Source: Uliginosibacterium gangwonense (lineage in GTDB: Bacteria; Pseudomonadota; Gammaproteobacteria; Burkholderiales; Rhodocyclaceae). Taken from it: 33,627 nt of DNA. Every line of letters starts with the position of its first letter. Within the stretch, counting starts at the first letter, position 1. Made by a program: the position numbers and the translations under genes. The notes beneath the pieces were generated by a model, which saw only the letters and a list, made by a program, of their open reading frames with translations, was not told where the DNA came from and did no database searches. The stretch lies in NCBI GenBank assembly GCA_020723855.1, contig DYIB01000018.1, forward strand, positions 6,267 to 39,893, written 5' to 3'. Shown here piece by piece: positions 7,148 through 16,356 of the stretch.

Positions 7148-8881
7148 ATGCCAACCATAGCCCGTCCCCACCCTCGAGGCGATTTCCTTCCGCCCTGCGC
7201 GCGCACAGTCGCGCTTCCTCTGCTGTTGTGCGCGCTGCTTTCCGCTTGCGCCGGCTCCGCGCCGCGCAGCGTGAGCAGTTTGCCGGCCCCCGAACGGGAG
7301 GCGCTCGAGAAAATGCGCAGTCACACGGTGGCGGAAAGCCGGAAACTCATGGCCGAGCAGGAGGCTTTGCAACGCGAGCTGCGCAAGGAAGCGGCCGCGC
7401 AGCCGATCAAGACCCTGGCGCCGCGCTTCGATCCTCTGGAGGCGCGCAGTATTTCCCTCGCATTGTCCGGCGCTTCGATCAACGAGGTGCTGATGGTTTT
7501 CGCCGACCAGGCAAAACTCAACCTGATCGTCGATCCCCTGGCGCTCAAGGACGAGCGTCGCGCCGACATGCACCTCAAGAATGTCTCGCTGCGCGAAGCC
7601 TTCGAGGAAATGTTGCGGACCTTCGATGTGGTGGGTGAGATCAAAGGCCGCACCTTGCGCGTGTCCTTGAACGAAGAGCGCGTCTTTTCGCTGGACTTCC
7701 TCAACACCACCGGCAGGCTGGATTTGAGCACGGGGGGCAACGTTTTCGGCGCGACGGCGGGAGGAAGCGGCGGCGGAAGTTCCGGTAATGCGGGAAGCAA
7801 CCCCATCAGCGGCAACCTCATGCTCTCCGGCGGCGGCGGCCTGCGCAACGACCCGTATTCGGAAATCGAAGCGTCGTTGAAAAGCATCCTCGGCGATTTT
7901 GCCGCACAGGCGGCGACAACGAGCGCTTCGCGGCAAGACGATCGAGAGGCGCGCGACATGGCCGGCTCCTTCTCGCTCAACAAAATGACCGGAACGCTGT
8001 ATGTCAAGGCGCGGCCGTCCAAGATTCGCGCCGTCGAGAAGATGCTCGCCCGGGTGAAGGAAACGGTAAACCGGCAGGTCTACATCGAAGCGCAACTGAT
8101 CGACGTTCAACTGTCGGATCAATTCGAGTTCGGCGTCGATTGGAGTTTGCTGCGCTCCTACGTGGCGGCGGGCTTTGGCGCCAACCCCATCACGCTGGCT
8201 GCCGCAGGCTCGACCCTGCCGAACCCGGGCGCCTCGGTGCCGTCGCGCAGCCTGACCATTCCGGCGTCGGTCATCGGCTCTGCCGGCGGCCGGGCCGCAG
8301 GCATCGCTTATCAAACGCACACCTTCGGTGCGGTGATCAACGCCCTTCGTTCCTTCGGCGCCCTCAAGGTACTGTCCAACCCCAATGTACAGGTACGCAA
8401 TGGCACGCCGGCGCTGCTGTCGGTGGGCAGCAGCGTGCGCTACATCTCCCGCTCCAGCTCCACGCAAACCACACCGGGCGGCGGCGCGACGACGACCACC
8501 TCCGACGTGCAGACGGATTCGTTGTTCTCCGGCGTGATGGTGGGCGTTCTGCCTTATCTGCGCGACGACGGGCGCATCGAGCTGCTGATCTATCCCATGC
8601 AAAGCGACGTAGACCAGAAAAGTCTGCAGCTCGTCGAAGTGACGCCCACCAACCGGGTGACCCTCCCCGTGGTCAATTACAAGGGCGTGAGCACCACGCT
8701 CAACGTCGGAGACGGTGACGTGGTGGTGATCGGGGGCCTGATCGATCAGCGCTTCAGCAACGGCGACAGGGGCGCGCCGGGACTGTCGGACGTTCCCGTG
8801 CTGGGCAAACTGTTCGGCAGCGAGAATACCAATCACGCCAGCCGCGAGCTGGTGATCGTTTTGCGGGTGCGTGTCGTATGA
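7148..8881 (+). CDS. MshL/PilQ-like outer-membrane secretin lipoprotein
   Basis: LLLCALLSACAGS lipobox; LALSGASINEVLMVFADQAKLNLIVDP secretin N-domain; C-terminal VLSNPNVQVRNGTPALLSVGSSVRYIS...VTLPVVNYKGVSTTLNVGDGDVVVIGGLIDQ secretin signature. Confidence 0.88.
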   Translation: MPTIARPHPRGDFLPPCARTVALPLLLCALLSACAGSAPRSVSSLPAPEREALEKMRSHTVAESRKLMAEQEALQRELRKEAAAQPIKTLAPRFDPLEARSISLALSGASINEVLMVFADQAKLNLIVDPLALKDERRADMHLKNVSLREAFEEMLRTFDVVGEIKGRTLRVSLNEERVFSLDFLNTTGRLDLSTGGNVFGATAGGSGGGSSGNAGSNPISGNLMLSGGGGLRNDPYSEIEASLKSILGDFAAQAATTSASRQDDREARDMAGSFSLNKMTGTLYVKARPSKIRAVEKMLARVKETVNRQVYIEAQLIDVQLSDQFEFGVDWSLLRSYVAAGFGANPITLAAAGSTLPNPGASVPSRSLTIPASVIGSAGGRAAGIAYQTHTFGAVINALRSFGALKVLSNPNVQVRNGTPALLSVGSSVRYISRSSSTQTTPGGGATTTTSDVQTDSLFSGVMVGVLPYLRDDGRIELLIYPMQSDVDQKSLQLVEVTPTNRVTLPVVNYKGVSTTLNVGDGDVVVIGGLIDQRFSNGDRGAPGLSDVPVLGKLFGSENTNHASRELVIVLRVRVV

Positions 8882-9714
8882 GCATGATTCACGACGCCAT
8901 CAAAGAACTGGAGCGGTCGGATTCTCCCTCGCAGGAATCGTCGCAGCTCGCCGCGGCCAAGAGCAAACATCCCGCTCGCGCCGCCTGGCTTTCCGGTGCA
9001 ATGAGTTTCGGTGTGGTCGTCATTACGGGCACGGCGGGGTGGTGGTTCTGGTCGGGCTCTCATCGGGCCTCCCTTCCCTCGCCTGCCTCGCCGCCGGCCA
9101 TATCGGTTGCGCCGGGCACCGCGCCCCCTGCAACTGCGGTCCCGCCGGCCCACGCCGGACCGGCGTCCTTGCAGCAGGCAGCCCCCTTGCCGCCACCCGT
9201 CGCGGCGAGTGCGTCTTCTGCCGTGGCGGATTCATCGCCGGCCGTGGCGAAAGATGCCGCCCCCAGACGACAATCCGCCGTTGCAAAAACGCCCACGCGG
9301 CCCCAACGCAGTACCGCCGTGCCGGCGGCGAAGAAGCCGGCGGAGGAGATGCCGATCGAACAACGCTACGCCTCGTTCATGCAGGCCCTGCGCATCGGCG
9401 ACAAGACGGCAGCAGAGTCTCATTTGGCGTCGTTACGCCGCGCGCTGCCTGCGGACAGCCTGTCGCTGCAACGCATGGAAGCCTGGTATCTCCTGCAGGA
9501 CGGGCAAGCCAATGCGGCCGCGGAAAAGTATCGCGCGATCCTCGAAAGGGTGCCGGGAGATGAAGAAGCGAGCATCAATCTTGCCAGCATCCTCGTGCAG
9601 ACCGGTCAGCGGGAAGCGGCGCGTCAGGTGCTCGACGAAGCCCGGCGCATGCATCCGGATTCGGAGGACCTGCGCAACGCCCTGGCTGGTTTCAGCAAAG
9701 GGAAAACGCCATGA
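8878..9714 (+). CDS. MshN-like TPR protein with N-terminal TM
   Basis: MSMIHDAIKELERSD start, TM AMSFGVVVITGTAGWWFWSG, Pro/Ala linker, C-terminal TPR-like helices (NAAAEKYRAILERVPGDEEASINLASILVQTGQREAARQVLDEARRMHP); GTATGA overlap. Confidence 0.75.
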   Translation: MSMIHDAIKELERSDSPSQESSQLAAAKSKHPARAAWLSGAMSFGVVVITGTAGWWFWSGSHRASLPSPASPPAISVAPGTAPPATAVPPAHAGPASLQQAAPLPPPVAASASSAVADSSPAVAKDAAPRRQSAVAKTPTRPQRSTAVPAAKKPAEEMPIEQRYASFMQALRIGDKTAAESHLASLRRALPADSLSLQRMEAWYLLQDGQANAAAEKYRAILERVPGDEEASINLASILVQTGQREAARQVLDEARRMHPDSEDLRNALAGFSKGKTP

Positions 9715-11177
9715 CCGAGTCCGCTTTTTGGGCCCGTCTCGGGTTACAGCGCCATCCTTTTCCGCCGACGCCGGATGCGGCGAGCTATTTTTTTACCGCC
9801 CATCTGCAGCGCGAGTATGCGGAAGTGCGCCACTGCATCGAGGCCGGAAAGGGTTTGGTGGTCGTCACCGGCGAGGTCGGCATGGGCAAAACCACGCTCG
9901 TGCGGCGGCTGCTGGCCGATCTGGCGGCCTCCCAAGTGGCTTCGGCGCTCGTGTTCAATACCTTTTTGCAGGATGGGGCGCTGCTGGCCGCCATTTTGCG
10001 CGATTTCGGACTCGACCCCACCGGCTCCATCGACGGCGATCTGGCCCGGCTCAACGAATTTCTCGTCACCCAGGCGCGCGGCGGGCGGCCTTGTCTGCTG
10101 GTGGTGGACGATGCCCAAAATCTGTCGGAATCCTCTCTGGAACTCATCCGGCTGTTGAGCAATCTGGAAACCGGCCAGACCAAGCTGTTGCAGATTTTAC
10201 TCGCCGGACAGCCGGAGCTGATGGCGACCTTGCGTCGCCCGACGATGCGCCAGTTGTACAGCCGCATCGTCAAACAGTGCGTCCTGATCGGCCTGAAACC
10301 GGAAGAGGTTTCCCGCTACGTCGAATTTCGCCTCACCCAGGCGGGAGGAAGCGGGCGCATCGAACTCGACCGGCGGGCGGCCCGCGCGTTGCATCGAACG
10401 AGCCGGGGCAACCTGCGCCGGCTGCACTTGATCCTGGATCGATGCCTGTACGGCATGGTGGCCTCGGGAAGCCGCCGCATCGACGCGGCGCTGGTGCGTT
10501 CCGCCGTTGCCGATTTGGCCGAGCCGGGTGAGGCGGGGCGCCCCGGGCTTTTTCGCCGCCGTGCGCTGTTTGCCGGCGGTTTGGCAGGCATGTCCACCGT
10601 AGCGTTGGCCGCACTCATGTGGACCCAAGCCGACCGCCCGCAGCCTCCCCTTCCCGCTGTCGCGCAGCCCACCGCCGTTTCCCAAATGACCGGGCCGGCG
10701 CAAACGCCCGCGCCGGAGCCGATACCGGCTTCCCGGCCAGTGGCGGAGAAGCCGTCAGCCACAGCCGGCAGAGCCCGGTGTCTGGAGGTGCTTCGCGCGC
10801 GTCGGACCGGCCAGCCGCTCGACATTCGGATGCGCATCATGCCCGCCGTGCTCGCGGACCAACCCGTCATGGATGACGACGTCTGCCGTTTCGAGGAAGA
10901 CGGCAAGGCATGGCTGGCCTGGGTACCCGCGGACGAAGGGCAGGGTCCGTGGGAGGCCGGCGTCGACGATCCTCGCGTGCGCGAGGTACAGCGGCGCCTG
11001 TTCGAGAGGGGTTTGCTCGCGCAGCGCGACATCGACGGTTACCTCGGTCCCCGCACCCGCGCCGCGTTGCGCGCATTTCAGCAGATTGTGGGCGTGTCCG
11101 CGACCGGCTTGCCCGACGATTTCACACTGATGCTTTTGCGGTCCTTCGAGATCACGGCGAGCCAAGACAAACGGTAA
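9711..11177 (+). CDS. MshM/ExeA-like AAA ATPase with C-terminal peptidoglycan-binding domain
   Basis: FWARLGLQRHPFPPTPDAASYFFTAHLQREYAEVRHCIEAGKGLVVVTGEVGMGKTTLVRRLL (Walker A), LLVVDDAQN (Walker B), TM, then VREVQRRLFERGLLAQRDIDGYLGPRTRAALRAFQQIVGVSATGLPDDFTLMLL (PG_binding_1-like). Confidence 0.88.
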   Translation: MTESAFWARLGLQRHPFPPTPDAASYFFTAHLQREYAEVRHCIEAGKGLVVVTGEVGMGKTTLVRRLLADLAASQVASALVFNTFLQDGALLAAILRDFGLDPTGSIDGDLARLNEFLVTQARGGRPCLLVVDDAQNLSESSLELIRLLSNLETGQTKLLQILLAGQPELMATLRRPTMRQLYSRIVKQCVLIGLKPEEVSRYVEFRLTQAGGSGRIELDRRAARALHRTSRGNLRRLHLILDRCLYGMVASGSRRIDAALVRSAVADLAEPGEAGRPGLFRRRALFAGGLAGMSTVALAALMWTQADRPQPPLPAVAQPTAVSQMTGPAQTPAPEPIPASRPVAEKPSATAGRARCLEVLRARRTGQPLDIRMRIMPAVLADQPVMDDDVCRFEEDGKAWLAWVPADEGQGPWEAGVDDPRVREVQRRLFERGLLAQRDIDGYLGPRTRAALRAFQQIVGVSATGLPDDFTLMLLRSFEITASQDKR

Positions 11178-11181
11178 TGTC

Positions 11182-12834
11182 ATGAACGCTCCAGTTTCAG
11201 AGAAACCCCTTGGAGAGCAACTGATTGCCGCCGGCATCGTCAGCGATGTGGCCGTGAAATATGCGTTGCAAAAGCAGCGCGTCGAAGGCGGGCGACTCGG
11301 CCAGTTGCTCGTCGCGCTGGGTTTTGTCACGCAAAAGGAGGTCGCGCGCATTCTCGCTCGACAGCGGGAAATGCCTTTCCTGGCCGGCCAGGAGATTCCG
11401 GCGCCGGAACCCGAGGCCGCCTCGCTTTTCAACCGCAATGTCTGTCTGGCGAAAAGCTTTTTGCCCCTGCGGCGCGAGGGTGGCGAGCTCGTGACGGTCA
11501 TCGGCGATGCCGACCCCATCTCCGTGCGCGATTTCATCGTCGGCCACTGCGGTCTCGAACCGCGCTTTCTGCAAGGCGAATTCCACGCCGTCACGCGGGC
11601 GGTGCGCCAGCACTATTACTTCGCCGAACACCCGTTCGAGTCTTTGATCGAGGCCGAGATTCGGCGCCTGGAGGCTGACGTCGACCGGGCCTACAGCCCG
11701 GAGCGCCTGCTCGACCACATCCTGCATCTGGCGGTGCGCGAGCGCGCCACCGACGTGCACCTGGCACCGACAGCGCAAAGCCGGACGGTGTTGATGCGCA
11801 TCGACGGCGTGATCGAGCCCATGTTCGCGCTGCCGCCGGTGCTCGACCGCATCATCGGCTACATCAAGCTGCGGGCGGAAATGGATGTGGCCGAAAACCG
11901 CCTGCCCCAGGATGGCAGCTTCACCGCCAGGATTTTCGACGAGGATTACACCCTGCGCGTGTCCACCCTGGTCTCGGAATATGGGGAACGCCTGGTGCTG
12001 CGCCTGCTGCCCGAGAGCAGCGAGCTGGACAAGCTGACCGATCTGGGATTCTTGGCCGAAGATGTGGCCGTGCTGGAGCGCATCTTCTCGCGTCCCCACG
12101 GACTCATTCTGATCACCGGACCGACCGGCTCCGGAAAAAGCACCACTCTTCATGCGGCGCTGCGCATGCAGTCGGTCATCGAGCGCAACATCCTCACCGT
12201 CGAGGATCCGGTGGAATACCGCGTGCCGGCGGCTTGCCAGACCGAGGTCAACCGCCGCGCCGGCTACGATTTCGCCGCGGCGATGCGGCACTTCCTGCGA
12301 CACGACCCGGACGTCATCCTGGTGGGCGAGATCCGCGACCCGGAGACCGCGCGCGCGGCCCTGGACGCCGCCTCGACCGGCCACCTGGTGCTCTCCACGC
12401 TGCACGTGGGCGGCGTCTTCGGCGTGGTGCCGCGCCTGCGCTTGCTGGGTGTCGATCACGAAACCATCGCCGAGAACCTGGTGGCCGTCATCAACCAGCG
12501 CCTGGTGCGCCGCATCTGCCCGGACTGCCGCGACGAGCGTGCGCCATCGGACCTCGAACGATCCTGGCTGGGCGAAAGTGTTGCGCGCGTGTTTCATGGC
12601 TGCGGCTGCCGCCGCTGCCGCGGCACCGGCTTTTTTGGCCGCCTGCCGGTCTATGAGTTGATGGTGGTCGACCGGCCGCTCGCCGATGCCATCGCCGCCG
12701 ATGTCTCGCGGCGCGAGCTGCGCGATATCGCTTTGCGCCAGGGTTTGCGTCCCATCCTGGAACTCGCGCGCCGGCGCGTGCTCGCCGGCGAAACCACGGT
12801 CGAGGAGATTCTGCGTGCCGTCGGCGAACACTGA
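11182..12834 (+). CDS. MshE/GspE/PilB-like assembly ATPase with MshEN N-terminal domain
   Basis: MshEN-like tandem motif at residues 9-61; LILITGPTGSGKSTTLHAAL Walker A; VEDPVEY; VGEIRDPETA; CPDC...CGCRRC zinc motif. Confidence 0.92.
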   Translation: MNAPVSEKPLGEQLIAAGIVSDVAVKYALQKQRVEGGRLGQLLVALGFVTQKEVARILARQREMPFLAGQEIPAPEPEAASLFNRNVCLAKSFLPLRREGGELVTVIGDADPISVRDFIVGHCGLEPRFLQGEFHAVTRAVRQHYYFAEHPFESLIEAEIRRLEADVDRAYSPERLLDHILHLAVRERATDVHLAPTAQSRTVLMRIDGVIEPMFALPPVLDRIIGYIKLRAEMDVAENRLPQDGSFTARIFDEDYTLRVSTLVSEYGERLVLRLLPESSELDKLTDLGFLAEDVAVLERIFSRPHGLILITGPTGSGKSTTLHAALRMQSVIERNILTVEDPVEYRVPAACQTEVNRRAGYDFAAAMRHFLRHDPDVILVGEIRDPETARAALDAASTGHLVLSTLHVGGVFGVVPRLRLLGVDHETIAENLVAVINQRLVRRICPDCRDERAPSDLERSWLGESVARVFHGCGCRRCRGTGFFGRLPVYELMVVDRPLADAIAADVSRRELRDIALRQGLRPILELARRRVLAGETTVEEILRAVGEH

Positions 12835-12846
12835 GGGTAGAACGTC

Positions 12847-14115
12847 ATGAGCGCCATGCGCACCTACTACTACCGTATTCTGCTGCCCCATGGCGAGGTC
12901 AGGCAGGGACTGCTGCGCCTTGCAGTCGAGCGCGACTTTTCCGCCAGATTGCGTCTGGAAAGCGAGCACGACGCCACCGTGCTGACCCTGCTGCGCCTGC
13001 CGGACTGGAGTTCCGGCGCGTTCGATCTGGTCGCCCGGATGTTCCGCCAGCAAGTGCGGCGCGAAGACCTGGAGGGCTTTCTGCGCGATCTGGGGCGCAT
13101 GCTGGAAGCCGGCGTTCCCGCGCTGGATGCGCTGCTCACGTTGCGCGATGAAGGCCGGGCCATCGGCAACGCGGCCGTCGCTGGCCTGGCATCCCGCTTA
13201 CACGACGATCTGAACGCCGGTCTGTCGATGACCGAGACGTTCGTGCGGCATCCGGACGTGTTTCCCGAGACGGTGCGCAATCTGGTGGCCATCGGCGATC
13301 AGTCGGGCAACATGCCGGCGATGCTGTTGGAAGGCGCCGAGCACGTGGAGCGCTTGGGCCGCATCCAGCGCGACATCCGCACCGCGTTGATTTATCCGGC
13401 GTTCGTCTTCGCCACCATTTTCGGCGTGGCCTTCTTCTGGTTGTACTACGTGGTACCGAATCTGGCGCAGCTCTTCCGCCAGTTGCACGCCAAGCTGCCG
13501 CTCGTCACCCTGGCGCTGATCGATGCCGCGGACATCGCTTCGCGCTACGGTCCGCTGCTGCTGATCGGCTCGATCGTGGTGGCGCTCGGGCTGGCCGTGC
13601 TGCTGCGCCGCTCCGAGCGCGCCACGCGCGCCTTGCATGAGGGCTTGCACCGCCTGCCCATCGCGCGCGTGCTGATGACCTCCTCCGGCATGGCCCACAT
13701 CACCGAGCATCTGGCACTTTTGGTGCGCGCCGGCCTGGATGTGGCGCGCAGCTTCGACATCCTCACCCGCGCCACCCGCGACCGCTATTACCGGTGGCGG
13801 CTGGCGCGCGTGGCCGAGGGCATTTCGCGCGGCGAAGGCATTGCCCCGTCGATGCGGCGCGTCGGCGGTTTTCCGGCCATGGCGGTGCGCATGATCGCCG
13901 TCGGAGAACAGGCGGGCGAGCTCGATCGGCAACTGTCGCAACTGGCCAAAGAGTACCGCCAGCGGCAAGAGGCGGTCGTCAAGTCGTTGTCGGAGATCCT
14001 CAAACCAGCCGTGATCCTTGTGGCCGGCGGGCTGTTCCTGTTCCTCATCGTGGCGTTGCTCCTGCCCGTCTATGACCTGGTGCGTCAGTCGGTGCAGCAG
14101 ACGCTGGGGAGTTGA
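12847..14115 (+). CDS. MshG/GspF/PilC-like inner-membrane platform protein
   Basis: Two T2SF-like repeats (FLRDLGRMLEAGVPALDALLTL..., HLALLVRAGLDVARSFDIL...VRMIAVGEQAGELDRQLSQLAKEY) and three hydrophobic segments. Confidence 0.9.
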   Translation: MSAMRTYYYRILLPHGEVRQGLLRLAVERDFSARLRLESEHDATVLTLLRLPDWSSGAFDLVARMFRQQVRREDLEGFLRDLGRMLEAGVPALDALLTLRDEGRAIGNAAVAGLASRLHDDLNAGLSMTETFVRHPDVFPETVRNLVAIGDQSGNMPAMLLEGAEHVERLGRIQRDIRTALIYPAFVFATIFGVAFFWLYYVVPNLAQLFRQLHAKLPLVTLALIDAADIASRYGPLLLIGSIVVALGLAVLLRRSERATRALHEGLHRLPIARVLMTSSGMAHITEHLALLVRAGLDVARSFDILTRATRDRYYRWRLARVAEGISRGEGIAPSMRRVGGFPAMAVRMIAVGEQAGELDRQLSQLAKEYRQRQEAVVKSLSEILKPAVILVAGGLFLFLIVALLLPVYDLVRQSVQQTLGS

Positions 14116-14118
14116 GCC

Positions 14119-16356
14119 ATGCGCATCGGCACTCGACATGCCCAACGCGGATTCGGGCTTTTGGAAGCCGCGCTCATCACCCTTCTGATCGGCGGCGCCT
14201 TGATCGCCGGCTACGTCGCGTTCAAAAGCCGCACGCCTTCGCTCGCCGCCGAAACTCATGCGACGCTTCTTGCCGAAGCCGACCGCGCTCTGGCCGCGTT
14301 TGCCGCGAGGCACGCGCGCCTGCCGTGTCCCGACACGGATCGGGACGGCTTCGAAGATTGCGGGGTCGGCGCCCAGAAAGGCTGGCTGCCCTACCGCACC
14401 CTCGGCCGGGAGGGCGCGGGCGCCGAAGCCGGCATCGGCCGCTTGCGCTACCTCGTCCAGCGCGCCGCCGTGGACCTCACCCAGGCCGAGGACGTGTGGC
14501 AACCCGTGATGTTCAAGGACAACACGGAAAAATACGCCGCCCGGCGCAGCTTCACCCCGCCCAACATCGGCACGCCGGATCTGTGCCACAAGCTCATGAG
14601 CGGCCCCACCGTGCCGCTTGCCGCCACCCATGCCCAGATCGGCGGCGCGAACCCCCGCCCGGTGGCCTACGCCCTGGCCCATCCGGGCAGCCGCGACGCC
14701 GACGGTGATGGTTCCGAATTCGATGGCGTCAACGCGGGCGGCGCCGCATTCGAGCCGCCCGAGCGGCAAAGCGCGTCGGGCGGCTACGACGACCGCGTGG
14801 CCGCGCGCGGCTACGGCGATCTGGCCCTCGCCCTCGACTGTCCCCGCCTCAACGCCTCCCTCGACATGGTGTCCATGGCGGCCGAGGCGGTGGAAGAGGT
14901 CAACGACCAGAAGGTCACCAACACCGCACTGGCGAGCGTGCTCACCGCGATCAATCTGGGCACCTCTGTTATCCAGGGCGTCAAGGCGCTCGCAGCGGCA
15001 GCGACCATGTCCACCGCCGTAGGTTATTTGTCCACCGCCACCGCGGCGTTGGCCACAGCCATTGGAACCTGCGTGGTCATCGTCGGCTGCGCCGAGATTC
15101 CCCATGCCGCTGCGTCCGTCGCGGCCGCCACCGCCGCCATTGTGGCGGCAGGCGCTGCCATCGCCACCTACGCGGCCTCGATTCCGCCGTATGTGGTCGC
15201 CGGCGGCATGACCCTGGCCGCAGCCATCCAGGCGGGGATGTCGACCCAGTCCAACCTCGATCTCTCCCAGGCGGTGAATCAGGCTTACAACGCCTGGCAG
15301 GATGCCATCGCGAAAAAGAACGACGCTTACCAGAAGCTTCAACAGGCCCAGAGCAACGAGACCTCGACACTGGCTGCCAAGAATGCGGCCTGGAACACCC
15401 TCGTCAACGAAGCCCATACCCTCATCGCGAACCGCAACAACCAATCCTCCACCGATACGGACATGGCGATCACCGCCAACGACGGCTATATCACGGACGT
15501 GCATGTCAAACTCGAGGCCTGGCAAAACGCGGAGTTCGCCCTCGCACAAGCCGAAGAACAGCTCAAGAAAGCCCAGTCCTCCAAGAGCAGCTCCGGTGAT
15601 GGCGGACAGGCCATGGCCGATACCATCGCCCAGCTCGACCAGATGATCGCCAGCGAGCTCGATCCCGCCAGGAAGCAGGCCTTGATCGACGCCAAGACGC
15701 GGCTGCAGCAGACCGTGGGCGGCGCCGGCGACAGTGCCGCTCAGCTTGCGGCCATCGACCAGAGCATCCAGGACCTGAACAATCAGATCGCCGATCTCAA
15801 CGCTCGCATTGCCAGCGAGTCCGACGCGACGATTCGAAACAACCTCATTCTCCAGCGCGACACGCTGATCACGCAGCGCGACCGGCTGATGACCCAGCGT
15901 TCGGAACTGGTCCTCGACGTGGCCAGTGCCACCGCGCAGCGCGACGCCGCCAGGTCTGCCCGTGACAGCGCCCAGGCGTCATACGCGTCGGCGCGCCAGT
16001 GGGCGATCGATGTCTTCTACCTCCAATACGCCATCACCACCTGCACCACCGACAAACAAGGCAACCAGACCTGCACCACCAACACCTACTGGTACGACGG
16101 CAGGAGCGCGATCGCCGCCAAGATCGACGACTATGCCAACAAGTACAAGGACTGGTACGCCAAAGGCAGAGCGACGCAAACGGCGCAGCAGGTCTATGAC
16201 GAGGCGATGGCCGCCGAGACCCGGGCCAAGGACGGCTACGACACGCTCAATGCCCTGGCCACGGGCGCGAACCCCGGCAGCAACGCCGCCCTGACGGTAT
16301 GGAACGGTGCCGAGGCCATCCTGCGGGCGGCCGACGCCAAAGGAGGCATACGATGA
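14119..16356 (+). CDS. Giant prepilin-like protein (family B) with hydrophobic segments and long coiled-coil extension (745 aa)
   Basis: MRIGTRHAQRG|FGLLEAALITLLIGGALIAGY; LPCPDTDRDGFEDC...LPYRTLG; DADGDGSEFDG; hydrophobic Ala/Val-rich region about 14935-15240; heptad-rich coiled coil about 15280-16010; C-terminal CTTDKQGNQTC. Confidence 0.82.
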   Translation: MRIGTRHAQRGFGLLEAALITLLIGGALIAGYVAFKSRTPSLAAETHATLLAEADRALAAFAARHARLPCPDTDRDGFEDCGVGAQKGWLPYRTLGREGAGAEAGIGRLRYLVQRAAVDLTQAEDVWQPVMFKDNTEKYAARRSFTPPNIGTPDLCHKLMSGPTVPLAATHAQIGGANPRPVAYALAHPGSRDADGDGSEFDGVNAGGAAFEPPERQSASGGYDDRVAARGYGDLALALDCPRLNASLDMVSMAAEAVEEVNDQKVTNTALASVLTAINLGTSVIQGVKALAAAATMSTAVGYLSTATAALATAIGTCVVIVGCAEIPHAAASVAAATAAIVAAGAAIATYAASIPPYVVAGGMTLAAAIQAGMSTQSNLDLSQAVNQAYNAWQDAIAKKNDAYQKLQQAQSNETSTLAAKNAAWNTLVNEAHTLIANRNNQSSTDTDMAITANDGYITDVHVKLEAWQNAEFALAQAEEQLKKAQSSKSSSGDGGQAMADTIAQLDQMIASELDPARKQALIDAKTRLQQTVGGAGDSAAQLAAIDQSIQDLNNQIADLNARIASESDATIRNNLILQRDTLITQRDRLMTQRSELVLDVASATAQRDAARSARDSAQASYASARQWAIDVFYLQYAITTCTTDKQGNQTCTTNTYWYDGRSAIAAKIDDYANKYKDWYAKGRATQTAQQVYDEAMAAETRAKDGYDTLNALATGANPGSNAALTVWNGAEAILRAADAKGGIR

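Noticed and set aside
11197-13053. 618-aa - strand ORF
   Set aside because: Antisense to the unmistakable GspE ATPase gene.
13198-15549. 783-aa - strand ORF
   Set aside because: Antisense to GspF and the giant prepilin; His/Gly/Arg-rich shadow translation.
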